A stretch of 64,000 nt of DNA from Alphaproteobacteria bacterium (lineage in GTDB: Bacteria > Pseudomonadota > Alphaproteobacteria > Reyranellales > Reyranellaceae): assembly GCA_019635875.1 (NCBI GenBank), contig JAHBYP010000001.1, positions 372,001 to 436,000 of the forward strand, written 5' to 3'. Below, piece after piece: positions 1 to 8,782 of the stretch (its first letter is position 1; each line of letters starts with the position of its first letter). The notes below the pieces were generated by a model. The model worked only from the letters and a program-made list of their open reading frames with translations. It had not been told where the DNA came from and did no database searches. A program made the translations under genes and the position numbers.

Positions 1-567
1 CGGCGAGAGGAATTCCGGCTGCACCGGCGGGCGGCGGCGCATCACGGCGGTGGCGCGGCCCTCCAGCGCGCGCGCCACCTCGATCATGGCATCGAGGGCG
101 CGACCCTCGTCCTCGCCGGTACTGCCGACCACGACGCCGCGATGGTCGAGGATCCGGATGCCGGCCAGGGTCTGGCGTTGCGCCTGCAGCAGCACCGGCT
201 TGATGTCGCCGGCGACCCGGCGCGCCACCTCGTGCGGTGTGGCCTTGGGCATGTCGACGGTGACGACCTCCGGCAGGATAGGATCGTCGGCGAGATCGAG
301 ATTGGCCTGAATCGGCTGCCACGGCCCGTCGGGCGGCGGCGCCTTGCTGTGCGGCATCGTCGAGAACGCGCCGTCCGGCGCGGCGCGCAGCCATTCGACG
401 CGGTACATCGCGGCGATCAGCGCGGCCTGGCCCATCAGTTCCGACTCGGTCTGGCGGATCAGTGCGCTTTCGTAGAGCCGCAGCAGCCACACGCCGGTCA
501 GGGGCAGGGCGAGGAGAACGAAGTTGGCGACCAGCAGCAGCGTGCGCAGCCGCGGCCGCCATTTCAT
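1..567 (-). CDS. Sensor histidine kinase, N-terminal part (runs off left edge)
   Basis: The N-terminal ~189 residues of a two-component sensor kinase are encoded; the HAMP, dimerisation and ATPase domains lie beyond the window edge. Residues ~9-31 form one hydrophobic helix, followed by a soluble sensor region with an arginine/glutamate-rich start (LRLYESALIRQTESEL), as in periplasmic sensor kinases. Its ATG overlaps the stop of the upstream response regulator as ATGA (564-567), so the two are translationally coupled and are the likely partners. With creD just across the divergent region, a CreC-like role in envelope stress sensing is the best inference, but the catalytic part cannot be seen. 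Confidence 0.8.
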   Translation of the reverse strand, partial: MKWRPRLRTLLLVANFVLLALPLTGVWLLRLYESALIRQTESELMGQAALIAAMYRVEWLRAAPDGAFSTMPHSKAPPPDGPWQPIQANLDLADDPILPEVVTVDMPKATPHEVARRVAGDIKPVLLQAQRQTLAGIRILDHRGVVVGSTGEDEGRALDAMIEVARALEGRATAVMRRRPPVQPEFLSP

Positions 568-1271
568 CGCGCGATCACCAGCTTGTAGCCGACGCCGTGC
601 ACGGTCTCGATCGGTGCGCCGCCGGCGACGGCCAGCTTGGCGCGGATGCGCCGCACATGGCTGTCGATGGTGCGGTCGCTGACATAGCGCCGGTCATCGT
701 AGGCGAGGTCCATCAGATTGTCGCGCGAGAACACCTTGCCCGGCCGCTCGGCCAGCGCCTTGAGCATGGCGAACTCGGTCGCCGTCAGGGTGAGCGCGGT
801 GCCGTCCCAGCTCGCGACATGGGCGTCGAGATCGAGCGACAGGCCGCCGCGTGTCAGCACGCGATGCGGCGGCGGCTCGCTCTCGGCTGATGGCGCGGCG
901 CCGTTCCCTTCGGCGCGTCGGCGCAGCACCGCCTTCACCCGCGCCACCAGCTCGCGCGGGCTGAACGGCTTGACGACGTAATCGTCGCCGCCGAGCTCGA
1001 GCCCGACGATGCGGTCGACCTCGCCGTCCTTCGACGACAGGAAGATCACCGGCACGGTGCTGCTGGCGCGCAGGCGGCGGCAGACCTCGACGCCGTCGAG
1101 CTCGGGCATCAGCACGTCGAGCACCACCAGGTCGGGCTTCTCCTTCTCGACACCTTCCAGCGCGGCGTTGCCATCGGCCGCCTCGCAGGTGCTGAAGCCT
1201 TCCTTGCGCAGGGCGAAGACCACCACGTCGCGGATGTGCCGGTCGTCGTCGACCACGAGGATGCGTGCCAT
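564..1271 (-). CDS. OmpR-family response regulator (CreB-like by context)
   Basis: A 235-residue transcription factor. The receiver domain (~1-120) has the acidic pocket (VVDDD, residues 6-10), phospho-acceptor Asp52 in LVVLDVLMPELDG and the conserved Lys in VVKPFSPRE. A winged-helix Trans_reg_C domain (~140-235) ends in the family motif VRRIRAKL...ETVHGVGYKL. The start at 1271 (MARILVVDDD) is where family similarity begins; a longer reading frame to 1670 would translate an intergenic repeat. It precedes a sensor kinase with ATGA overlap. Divergent creD is a probable target; the CreB assignment rests on context, as the protein alone is a generic OmpR-type regulator. Confidence 0.9.
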   Translation of the reverse strand: MARILVVDDDRHIRDVVVFALRKEGFSTCEAADGNAALEGVEKEKPDLVVLDVLMPELDGVEVCRRLRASSTVPVIFLSSKDGEVDRIVGLELGGDDYVVKPFSPRELVARVKAVLRRRAEGNGAAPSAESEPPPHRVLTRGGLSLDLDAHVASWDGTALTLTATEFAMLKALAERPGKVFSRDNLMDLAYDDRRYVSDRTIDSHVRRIRAKLAVAGGAPIETVHGVGYKLVIAR

Positions 1272-1398
1272 CTGTGCAGGAAACACGCACATCGCGGCGA
1301 TGTCGAGGCGTCGAGGGGGGCTGCACCGGATTTGCACGGTCTTTCCGGCCATCGCGCACCACCGTGCCTCGCTCGCCGCCGATCGCGGGCGCAGCGTT

Positions 1399-1550
1399 TC
1401 CTTCTCCCGGCGAAGGCGGGGAGAGGGTGCCCATGGGGCGAATGAGGGGCTTCTCGGTGTTTCGACAACGACGACTGTTGTTGTTGCGCGAAGAAGCCCG
1501 TCATCCGCCTCGCTGCGCCCGGCGCCTTCTCCCTGCCTTCGCAGGGAGAA
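1399..1550. repeat. Large imperfect palindrome between regulator and creD
   Basis: The 307-base gap between the response regulator and creD holds no gene. Arms of ~55-59 bases (1400-1454 and 1492-1550) are mutually complementary with indels. Each arm starts with its own small hairpin (CTCCC...GGGAG around a GCGAAGGC or GCCTTCGC core). The centre (1455-1491) carries CAACGACGAC facing GTTGTTGTTG, which would extend the stem with G-U pairs in RNA. The element resembles REP/miniature palindromic intergenic repeats. Lying between divergent genes, it would separate or overlap their promoters. Confidence 0.75.
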
Positions 1551-1578
1551 TGGAACAGGCAGCAGGAGCAGCGCAGCC

Positions 1579-2979
1579 ATGACCGACAGGACCGCCGGCC
1601 CGACGGCCTCCACCGGCGACTTGCCGCGACCACTGCCGCCGCCCCAGGTGCGCACGACGCGCGAGATCATCGCGGCCTGGCCCAGCAGCGTGAAGCTTGG
1701 CCTGAAGATGACGCTGCTCGCCGCGCTGGCGCTGTGCTACGGCCTGCCGCTCGGTCTGATCGCCGACACGGTGAATGACCGGTCGCGGCTGCTGGCCTCG
1801 GCCCGCGCCGAGATCACCTCGTCCTGGGGTCATGCTCAGACCCTGCTCGGACCGCTGCTGCTCGTGCCCCACGATTCGGTGCGCGGTCGCGACGAGGCGC
1901 TGATCCTGCCCGACCAGCTCGGAATCGAGGTGGCATTGCAGCCGCAGATCCGTCACCGCGGCATGTTCGAGGCGGTGGTCTACACATCGGAGGTCAAGCT
2001 CAGTGGCCGCTTCCGCTGGCAGGAGCGCGAGGGCGACGGCATCGGCGCCATCACGCGGCTGCGCTTCGGCGGTGCGCGCCTGATGCTGGCGGCGGGCGAT
2101 CTGCGCGCGCTGCGCATCAGCAGCGCCACCATCGACGGCGTGCCGCTCAGCTTCGAGCCGGCGACGCGCGGACCCGACATGGCCGCCGGCCGACAGCGCA
2201 AGGCGGCGATCGACGCGGCCATCGCCGGCCTCGACGCGGCGCGCCTGGCAGACGGCGTGCGTTTCGAGATCGCCTTCACGCTCAACGGCAGCGAGCGCAT
2301 CGCCTTCGAGCCGGCCGGCAACCTCACGGCGGTGAAGGTGAGCGCGCCGTGGCCCGATCCCGGCTTCTTCGGTCCATTCCGGCCGGTCGAGCAGCGCATC
2401 GGCGATGACGGCTTCAATGCGCGCTGGCAGGTCTCGATCCTCGGCCGTGGCTTCGGCAACGCCGGCACCTCGGCCGACGGCTCCTCGACAACGCTGATCA
2501 AGCGCCTGGCCGACTCGGCCTTCGGCGTGAACCTGGTGCAGCCGGTGACGCCCTATCGCGGCGTCGACCGCATGCTGAAGTACGGGCTGCTGACGGTGGG
2601 CATCGTCTTCGCGCTCTATCTCGCCTTCGAGATCGCCGGCCGCTCGCGGCTGCATCCCGTGCAGTACGCCCTGTCGGGTGCGGCGATGGCGCTGTTTCCG
2701 TTGCTGCTGCTGTCGGTCGGCGAGCACACCGGCTTCGTCGCCGCCTACGCGCTCGCTGCCGCCGGCGTCGTGGCACTGACCGCCTGGTACACCTGGCATG
2801 CCACGCGCCAAAGGCGCTTCACTGTCCTGTTCGCCTCGGCCAGCGCCGCGCTTTTCGCTTATCTCTACCTGCTGCTGCAGGCCGAGAACTGGTCGTTGCT
2901 CGGCGGCTCGCTGGCGCTGTTCGTCGCGCTCACTGGCCTGATGTACGCCACGCGCAACATCGGGCGCAGCTCGACATGA
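1579..2979 (+). CDS. creD: Cell envelope integrity protein CreD
   Basis: A 466-residue inner-membrane protein of the CreD family, usual length ~450. One N-terminal helix (~36-57, MTLLAALALCYGLPLGL) is followed by a large periplasmic domain starting with the family-like TLLGPLLLVPHDS. From ~335 come closely spaced membrane helices with the conserved RLHPVQYALSGAAMALF and SVGEHTGFVAAY. The ATG at 1579 is preceded by AGGAGC and is the first start outside the intergenic palindrome. CreD is the classic CreBC output in enterobacteria and affects envelope integrity and beta-lactam tolerance. The divergent two-component pair supports the same regulation here. Confidence 0.93.
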   Translation: MTDRTAGPTASTGDLPRPLPPPQVRTTREIIAAWPSSVKLGLKMTLLAALALCYGLPLGLIADTVNDRSRLLASARAEITSSWGHAQTLLGPLLLVPHDSVRGRDEALILPDQLGIEVALQPQIRHRGMFEAVVYTSEVKLSGRFRWQEREGDGIGAITRLRFGGARLMLAAGDLRALRISSATIDGVPLSFEPATRGPDMAAGRQRKAAIDAAIAGLDAARLADGVRFEIAFTLNGSERIAFEPAGNLTAVKVSAPWPDPGFFGPFRPVEQRIGDDGFNARWQVSILGRGFGNAGTSADGSSTTLIKRLADSAFGVNLVQPVTPYRGVDRMLKYGLLTVGIVFALYLAFEIAGRSRLHPVQYALSGAAMALFPLLLLSVGEHTGFVAAYALAAAGVVALTAWYTWHATRQRRFTVLFASASAALFAYLYLLLQAENWSLLGGSLALFVALTGLMYATRNIGRSST

Positions 2980-2982
2980 TGG

Positions 2983-3657
2983 CTAACGGGGATTCTCCTC
3001 GGGGCTGCGTTCCTTGACGAGATTGCTGCCGCCGCTGCTGACGCCACCGCTGCTGCCGCCGGCGGTGGCGGGACCGCTGGGTGGTGGCGGCGGCGGCGGA
3101 GGCGTCGGGGCGATGCGTCCGCCGCCGGCCTGGTCGCGGTTGCGGATCGCCAGATCGCGGTTGCGCGTGGCGACGGGATAGCCCGGGCGCAGGCGGATCG
3201 CCTGGTCGTACTCCTGGATGGCCCGGTTGTACTGGCGCATGCCGTTGTAGGAGACGCCGCGGTTGTTGTAGGCCTCGGCCAGCCGCGGGTTCAGGCGGAT
3301 CGCCTCGTCGAGATCCTGCAGCGCCCGATGGTACTGGCGCATGTTGTTGTAGGTCCAGCCGCGGTTGTTCCACAGCATCGCGCCCCGGGGATTCATGCGG
3401 ATGGCGATGTCGTGGTCGAGCAAGGCGCGCGCGTAGTCGCCCTTGCGATTGTAGGCGTATGCGCGCGCGCCATAGGCAGAGGCGAGATCGCTGCCCTGCG
3501 CCCGGCCCGCGGCGATCACCGCGTCGCAGCCCTGGATCGTCTGGTCGTCGGTCGCGTCGCCATAGCACCAGGCGCTGAGCTGGTCGTAGCTCTGGGCTCG
3601 TGCCGCGGCGGCGCCGGCGAAAGCGATCACGACGACTGCCAGAGCTGCGCGGATCAT
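2983..3657 (-). CDS. Secreted tetratricopeptide-repeat protein
   Basis: A 224-residue protein with a clear signal peptide (MIRAALAVVVIAFAGAAAARAQS) and about three TPR units at ~60-170 (repeating A/S-Y-x-N-R-G-x-x-Y and DxAIRLxP patterns). TPRs are protein-interaction scaffolds, so a periplasmic partner is likely but unknown. The C-terminus is low complexity: a proline run followed by Gly/Ser-rich sequence (SGGVSSGGS). It starts 11 bases after the WYL regulator and is probably co-transcribed with it. Its stop lies 3 bases from that of creD, so the genes converge. Confidence 0.85.
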   Translation of the reverse strand: MIRAALAVVVIAFAGAAAARAQSYDQLSAWCYGDATDDQTIQGCDAVIAAGRAQGSDLASAYGARAYAYNRKGDYARALLDHDIAIRMNPRGAMLWNNRGWTYNNMRQYHRALQDLDEAIRLNPRLAEAYNNRGVSYNGMRQYNRAIQEYDQAIRLRPGYPVATRNRDLAIRNRDQAGGGRIAPTPPPPPPPPSGPATAGGSSGGVSSGGSNLVKERSPEENPR

Positions 3658-3668
3658 CGCGGCCTCCC

Positions 3669-4364
3669 TCAGAGAGGCTCTTCCATACGCTCCTTGCCGA
3701 GCGCCATCCAGCCCCGCAGCAGGGCGGGATCGGACACGAATTGTTCATCGAGCACGGCGGACGCCGCCACGCGCTCGACGCGGAAATGCCGATAATCCTT
3801 GCGCAGCTCGCACCAGGCGCCGATCACCGTGACGTCGACGTAGTAGGCCATGGCAATCGGCCAGACGGTCCGTCGAGTGCGTCTGCCCTTCTCGTCGACG
3901 TAGGCGATGCGCATCTTCCTGTTGTCGCGGATTGCGCCGCGCAGCGCGCCGAGGTCGATGCCCTTGGCCGGCCGCGCGTTGCCCCCGGATACGTAGAAGC
4001 GCGGTGATGACAACTGGGTGCGCAGCTGCTCGGGCAGCACCACCGTCACCTTGTCGAGCACGCTCTCGGCGGCGCGCTGCAGCTTGGCGTCGCGCAGGCG
4101 CGGAATCATGCGCGCGCCCAGCACGATGGCCTCGACCTCCTCGGTGGTGAACATCAGCGGCGGCAGGTCGAAGCCGCGGCGCAGCACGTAGCCGATACCG
4201 GCCGCGCCATCGATCGGTACGCGCCTGGCCTGCAACGTGGCGACGTCGCGATAGATCGTGCGCGGCGTCACCTCGAGCTTGCCGGCCAGCGTCGCCGCCG
4301 TCACCGGCCGCTTGGCCGTGCGCAGGATCTGGATGATGTCGAACAGTCGGTCGGCGCGTCGCAT
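3669..4364 (-). CDS. HTH-WYL (YafY-type) transcriptional regulator
   Basis: A 231-residue regulator. The N-terminal winged helix (RADRLFDIIQILRTAKRPVT and TPRTIYRDVATL) is the DeoR/HTH_11 type. The C-terminal ~100 residues are a WYL domain (KMRIAYVDEKGRRTRRTVWP, then GAWCELRKDYRHFRVERV), a ligand-sensing fold often binding nucleotides or nucleic acid. Length is typical. It is divergent from the EamA exporter with only 45 bases between start codons, making that gene and itself plausible targets. Confidence 0.9.
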   Translation of the reverse strand: MRRADRLFDIIQILRTAKRPVTAATLAGKLEVTPRTIYRDVATLQARRVPIDGAAGIGYVLRRGFDLPPLMFTTEEVEAIVLGARMIPRLRDAKLQRAAESVLDKVTVVLPEQLRTQLSSPRFYVSGGNARPAKGIDLGALRGAIRDNRKMRIAYVDEKGRRTRRTVWPIAMAYYVDVTVIGAWCELRKDYRHFRVERVAASAVLDEQFVSDPALLRGWMALGKERMEEPL

Positions 4365-4409
4365 GCCGGGACTCTACTGACAGCACGGTGTCAGGAGCCA
4401 GCCTCCATC

Positions 4410-5372
4410 GTGCCGGGCATGACGCACGACAGCACCCGTACCTGGCTGGGCATTGCGCTGCTCGCGGCGTCCGCCGCCATCTCCAGCACCGCCGGCTTCT
4501 TCAGCCGTGCCGTCGCGGTCGACGCCTTCACCATGGTGTTTTGGCGCTGCCTGTTCGGCGGGCTGCTGATCGCCGGCTACCTCCTCTGGCGCCATAGCGG
4601 CGCGACGCTTGCGGCGATCCGCGCCGTCGGCTTCGAGGGCCTGATGGCGGCTTCCTGCTCGGCGATCGCCACCATCTGCTTCATCAACGCGCTCACGCGC
4701 ACGACGGTGGCCGCCGTGACGGTGATCTTTGCCGCCGCGCCCTTCGTCGCCGCAGCGCTGGCGTGGCTGTGGTATCGCGAGCGGCCGGGCGGGGTGACGC
4801 TGGCGGCGAGCACGCTGGCACTGCTTGGCGTCGTGCTCACCGTCGACGCCGCGGTCGCTGCCGGGACGATCATCGGTGACCTGCTGGCGCTGGCCATGAC
4901 CATTCTGATGGCGACGTACATGGTGATCGTGCGCCGCCGGCGCGACGTGTCGATGCTGCCGGCGTCGTGCCTGTCGGCGTTTCTCGCCATGGCGCTGGTC
5001 GCGCCGGTGGCGCGGCCCTTCGCCCCGAGCGGCACCGACCTCGCGGTGCTGGCCGGCTTCGGGGCGCAGTTCGGCCTCACCCTGCTGCTGCTCACCTTGG
5101 GCGCGCGGCTGATCGCGGCGCCGCGCGCGGCGCTGCTCGGCTCGCTCGAGATCCCGCTGGCGCCGCTGTGGGTGCTGCTGGCCTTCGCCGAGGTGCCGGG
5201 CCTGATGGTCGCGATCGGCGGCGCCTTGGTGCTGGCCGCGGTGATCGCCGACGCGCTCTTCAGTCGCGGTTCAGGCGAGGGCCCGGGTCAGCAGGCGCCC
5301 GAGCCGGTCGGCGAAAGCGCGGGCGTCGCCCGGACGGTCGCCGTCGAGGACGCGCGCCTCGTCGAGCAATAG
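4410..5372 (+). CDS. EamA/DMT-family transporter
   Basis: A ~320-residue membrane protein with about ten hydrophobic helices arranged as two EamA halves (first half opening AISSTAGFFSRAVAVDAFTM, second from ~ALAMTILMATYMVI). Such proteins export metabolites or amino acids; the substrate is not predictable. GTG at 4410 and ATG at 4419 are both possible starts. The last ~34 residues, after the final helix, are hydrophilic and are encoded antisense to the 3' end of htpG, an overlap of about 100 bases that suggests the stop codon was lost and the protein extended. Confidence 0.85.
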   Translation: MPGMTHDSTRTWLGIALLAASAAISSTAGFFSRAVAVDAFTMVFWRCLFGGLLIAGYLLWRHSGATLAAIRAVGFEGLMAASCSAIATICFINALTRTTVAAVTVIFAAAPFVAAALAWLWYRERPGGVTLAASTLALLGVVLTVDAAVAAGTIIGDLLALAMTILMATYMVIVRRRRDVSMLPASCLSAFLAMALVAPVARPFAPSGTDLAVLAGFGAQFGLTLLLLTLGARLIAAPRAALLGSLEIPLAPLWVLLAFAEVPGLMVAIGGALVLAAVIADALFSRGSGEGPGQQAPEPVGESAGVARTVAVEDARLVEQ

Positions 5373-7160
5373 GTGCGCGACGTCCTGCTTGAGCTCGGCC
5401 CTGTCGTCGGGCAGTGCCGCCACGGCGGCGATCAGTGCATTGCGCGGATTGATCTCCAGCACGGGCTTCGACGCCGTGGGCAGGCGGCCGGCGCTGGCCA
5501 GCATGCGCTCGAGCTGGCGGTCGAGGCCGGAAGCCGGCGCGACCAGGCAGACGGCGCTGTCGGTCAGGCGGTCGGAAACCCTCACATCTGCCACGGCGTC
5601 GCCCAGCGTGGTCTTCATGAAGGCGACGAAGCCGTCGATCGCGGGCGACGCTTCCGCCTTGGCCTCGTCCTTGGCGTCGAGCAGCGGGATCGGCGACAGG
5701 TCGGCGGCGCCCTGGGTGATCGACTTCAGGGGCTTGCCGTCGAAGGCGGCGCCCGATGTGGCCCAGAAGCTGTCGACCTGGTCGGTCATCAGCAGCACCT
5801 CGATGCCGCGCGCACGGAAGCCTTCGAGATGCGGTGAGGCCTCGAGCCGTGCCTGGTCGTCCCCGGCGATGTAGTAGATCGCCGTCTGGTTGGGCTTCAG
5901 CGCGCCGACATAGTCCTTCAGCGTGCGCCAGCCCTTGCTGTCTTCGGTGGTGCGGAAGCGCGCCAGGCCCAGCAGCTGGTCGCGACGGCCGAAATCCTCG
6001 TAGATGCCCTCCTTGAGCACGGCGCCGAAGGCGTCCCAGATCTTGAGGTATTTCTCCGGCTCCCTCTCCGCCAGCTTCTCCAGCTCGCCCAGCACGCGGC
6101 CGGTGACGGCGGTGCGGATCGCGCCCAGCATGGGGCTTTCCTGGATCATCTCGCGCGAGACGTTGAGCGGAATGTCGGCCGAATCGACCAGGCCGCGCAC
6201 GAAGCGCAGGTAGCGCGGCAGGATCTCGACATCGTCGCTGATGAAGACACGCTTGACGTAGAGCTTGATGCGTCCCTTGCGCTCGGGCTCGAACAGGTCG
6301 AAGGGCCGCGTGCCCGGCACGTACAGCAGCACCGTGTACTCGTGCCGGCCCTCGGCGCGGTAGTGCACGGTAAGCGCCGGCTCGTCGAACTGGCCCGCGA
6401 CGCTACGATAGAAGTCGGTGTGCTCCGCAGCGGTGATCTCGTTGCGTGGCTTTGCCCACAACGCGGCGCCGTCGGCGATCTCGGCCGGCTCGGCGCCGGG
6501 CTTCTCGACGATGGCGATCGGCACCGGCACGTGGCCGGACTGCTCGCGCACCACGCGCTCCACGGTATGGCGTTCGAGGTAGGATCTCGCGTCCTCCATC
6601 AGATGCAGCACGACGCGCGTGCCGCGAGCCGGCGCTTCGGCGGGCTCGGCCGGGGCGATGGAGAAGGTGCCCCTGCCGTCGGACGACCAGCGCCAGGCCT
6701 CCGCGCTGCCGGCGCGGCGCGCGATCACCTCGACGCGCTCGGCGACCATGAAGGCGGAATAGAAGCCGATGCCGAACTGGCCGATCAGCTGGGCGCCGGC
6801 ATTGGCCTCGCCGCCCTGCAGACGCTCGACGAAGGCGCGCGTGCCGGAGCGCGCGATGGTGCCCAGCGCCTCGACCATCTCGTCGCGGGTCATGCCGATG
6901 CCGTTGTCCTCGACGGTCAGGGTCTTGCCGTCGGCATCGATGGCGATGGTGATGCGCGCCTTGGGGTCCTCGCCGAGCAGGGCGGGGCTGGCGATCGCCT
7001 CGTAGCGCAGCTTCTCGCAGGCATCGGCTGAGTTGGAGATCAGCTCGCGCAGGAAGATGTCGCGCTCGGAGTAGACCGAATGGACCATCAACTGCAGCAG
7101 CCGGGCGACATCCGCCTCGAAGGCACGGTTCTCGGACGGTGGTGCGTCTGCGCTCGACAT
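5271..7160 (-). CDS. htpG: Molecular chaperone HtpG (Hsp90)
   Basis: A ~629-residue cytosolic Hsp90. The N-terminal GHKL ATPase shows SERDIFLRELISNSADACEK, DNGIGMTRDEM and GQFGIGFYSAF; the middle domain has the catalytic-loop region RYLRFVRGLVDSADIPLNVS; the C-terminal dimerisation domain is complete. Length is family-typical. Two ATGs are available (7166 and 7160); AGAGG at 7167-7171 abuts the first but sits 6 bases from 7160, so 7160 is preferred. It is the last gene of a leftward dinB - DUF6306 - htpG group. Its 3' end overlaps the convergent EamA gene. Confidence 0.97.
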   Translation of the reverse strand: MSSADAPPSENRAFEADVARLLQLMVHSVYSERDIFLRELISNSADACEKLRYEAIASPALLGEDPKARITIAIDADGKTLTVEDNGIGMTRDEMVEALGTIARSGTRAFVERLQGGEANAGAQLIGQFGIGFYSAFMVAERVEVIARRAGSAEAWRWSSDGRGTFSIAPAEPAEAPARGTRVVLHLMEDARSYLERHTVERVVREQSGHVPVPIAIVEKPGAEPAEIADGAALWAKPRNEITAAEHTDFYRSVAGQFDEPALTVHYRAEGRHEYTVLLYVPGTRPFDLFEPERKGRIKLYVKRVFISDDVEILPRYLRFVRGLVDSADIPLNVSREMIQESPMLGAIRTAVTGRVLGELEKLAEREPEKYLKIWDAFGAVLKEGIYEDFGRRDQLLGLARFRTTEDSKGWRTLKDYVGALKPNQTAIYYIAGDDQARLEASPHLEGFRARGIEVLLMTDQVDSFWATSGAAFDGKPLKSITQGAADLSPIPLLDAKDEAKAEASPAIDGFVAFMKTTLGDAVADVRVSDRLTDSAVCLVAPASGLDRQLERMLASAGRLPTASKPVLEINPRNALIAAVAALPDDRAELKQDVAHLLLDEARVLDGDRPGDARAFADRLGRLLTRALA

Positions 7161-7172
7161 AGACATCCTCTG

Positions 7173-7697
7173 CTAGCTGGCCTTGGCGATGTTGGCTTCG
7201 TGCCCGTCGAGCATCGCCTTCATCTGGGCGTGCAGGGCGTCGTCGCGGATGCGCGGCAGGGTCTTGCGCAGCGCGCGCACCACCCAGCCCTGACCGCGGT
7301 TGATGAACTTGACCCGCTCCGGCAGGTCGGCGATCGCCGCCGCCTTCTCGTAGAAGGCGCCGGTGACGGTCGACGGCTCGCCGTCGAGCGCGCGGATCGC
7401 TTTGGTCAGCACGGCGCACCAATGCGCCTCGTCGTCGCGCACTGCGGCCATCAGCCCGGCCAGCGCCTCGTTGCCGGCGTCGCGCGCCTCGTGCGCCGTG
7501 CGCTGGCAGATGCGCGCGCCGGCGCGCTCGGCCTCCAGCAGGGTGTTGAGGAAGGTGACCAGCTCGTCGCGGGGGGCGAATCCCATATAGGCGTCGTCCA
7601 TCTCGTGCGCCGAGCAGGCCGACGAGGCAGGCTCTTTGCTATCCTTTGCCATGGCCGACATGTTGGTCGGCAGGGCCGCGCGCGCAAGCCTCGTCAT
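7173..7697 (-). CDS. Ferritin-like DUF6306-type protein
   Basis: A 174-residue, mostly helical protein. The core (EMDDAYMGFAPRDELVTFLNTLLEAERAG, then VRDDEAHWCAVLTKAI) has the acidic/histidine spacing (E...E, DEAHW) of ferritin-like four-helix bundles and matches the DUF6306 group; a metal-binding or oxidative-stress role is inferred only. The ATG at 7697 overlaps the dinB stop (ATGA), and GGAA precedes it; a shorter start at 7652 (MAKDSKEP) is possible. htpG follows after 6-12 bases, so all three genes probably form one transcript. Confidence 0.75.
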   Translation of the reverse strand: MTRLARAALPTNMSAMAKDSKEPASSACSAHEMDDAYMGFAPRDELVTFLNTLLEAERAGARICQRTAHEARDAGNEALAGLMAAVRDDEAHWCAVLTKAIRALDGEPSTVTGAFYEKAAAIADLPERVKFINRGQGWVVRALRKTLPRIRDDALHAQMKAMLDGHEANIAKAS

Positions 7698-8782
7698 TTC
7701 AGTTCCAGGGACATCTGTTGTTCCGCCGGCGCCTCGGCATCCGGCCGATCCAGGTTGTGCAGGGTCACACCCAGCAGGCGCACCGGCTTGACCAGCGGGA
7801 AGGCGCCGCGCACCAGCCCCAGCACGACCTCGGCGGCGTCGCCCTTGCTATGGATTGCCATGGGCGCGCTGCGGCTGCGGGTGTGCTGCTCGAAATCGCG
7901 GTAGCGGATCTTGATGGTCAGCGTGCGGCCGGCGATGCCGTTGCGCTCGACGTACTTCCAGACGTCGTCGAGCTGCTCGAGGATGGCGCGCTCGACCTCC
8001 TGTGGCGTGGTCAGGTCGTCGAAGTAGGTCGATTCGGATCCCACCGACTTGCGCTCGCGATCCGGGGTGACCTGCCGTTGGTCCTCGCCGCGCGCGATGG
8101 CGAAGAAGCGCGGCCCTGCCTTGCCGAAATGCTCGGTGAGGAACGCCAGGCTCTGCCGGCGCAGATCGGCGCCGGTGGAGATGCCCAGCCGCTCCATCTT
8201 CGCCGCCGTCGCCGGCCCGACGCCGTGGAACTTGCCGATCTTCAGCCCGGCGACGAACGCCTCGCCCATGTCCGGCGTGATCGTGTACTGGCCGTTGGGC
8301 TTGTTATGGTCCGAGGCCTGCTTGGCGAGGAACTTGTTGTAGGAGATGCCGGCCGAGGCATTCAGGCCGGTCTGCTCCCTGATCGCCGCGCGGATAGCAC
8401 GCGCGGTGGCGGTCGCCGACTCGACGCCCTTGAGGTTCTCGGTGACATCGAGGTAGGCCTCGTCGAGCGACAAGGGCTCCACCAGGGGCGTGTACTCCAA
8501 GAAGATCGCGCGGATCTGCTGGGAGACCGCGCGATACACCTCGAAGCGCGGCTTGACGAAGATCAGGTCGGGACACAGCCGCTGCGCCGTGAGCGAGGGC
8601 ATCGCCGATCGCACGCCGAAGACGCGCGCCTCGTAGCTCGCCGCCGCCACGACGCCGCGCCTGGTCGAGCCGCCCACCGCCACCGGCTTGCCGCGCAGCT
8701 CGGGATTGTCGCGCTGCTCCACGGACGCGAAGAAAGCGTCCATGTCGACATGGATGATCTTTCGGATGGCGGCTTGGGCCAT
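7694..8782 (-). CDS. dinB: DNA polymerase IV (Y-family)
   Basis: A 362-residue error-prone translesion polymerase. Catalytic carboxylates appear in IIHVDMDAFFASVE and PLSLDEAYLDVT. The thumb/HhH motif is KIGKFHGVGPATAAKM, followed by a little-finger domain. The C-terminal QMSLEL resembles the beta-clamp binding motif. Complete and family-typical. It heads a leftward operon with a ferritin-like protein and htpG, an unusual grouping of mutagenic repair with a stress chaperone. No LexA box was recognised upstream. Confidence 0.96.
   Translation of the reverse strand: MAQAAIRKIIHVDMDAFFASVEQRDNPELRGKPVAVGGSTRRGVVAAASYEARVFGVRSAMPSLTAQRLCPDLIFVKPRFEVYRAVSQQIRAIFLEYTPLVEPLSLDEAYLDVTENLKGVESATATARAIRAAIREQTGLNASAGISYNKFLAKQASDHNKPNGQYTITPDMGEAFVAGLKIGKFHGVGPATAAKMERLGISTGADLRRQSLAFLTEHFGKAGPRFFAIARGEDQRQVTPDRERKSVGSESTYFDDLTTPQEVERAILEQLDDVWKYVERNGIAGRTLTIKIRYRDFEQHTRSRSAPMAIHSKGDAAEVVLGLVRGAFPLVKPVRLLGVTLHNLDRPDAEAPAEQQMSLELK

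Noticed and set aside
1009..1578. N-terminal extension of creD by 190 codons
   Set aside because: It would read through the response regulator in antisense and the palindromic repeat; CreD similarity begins at 1579.
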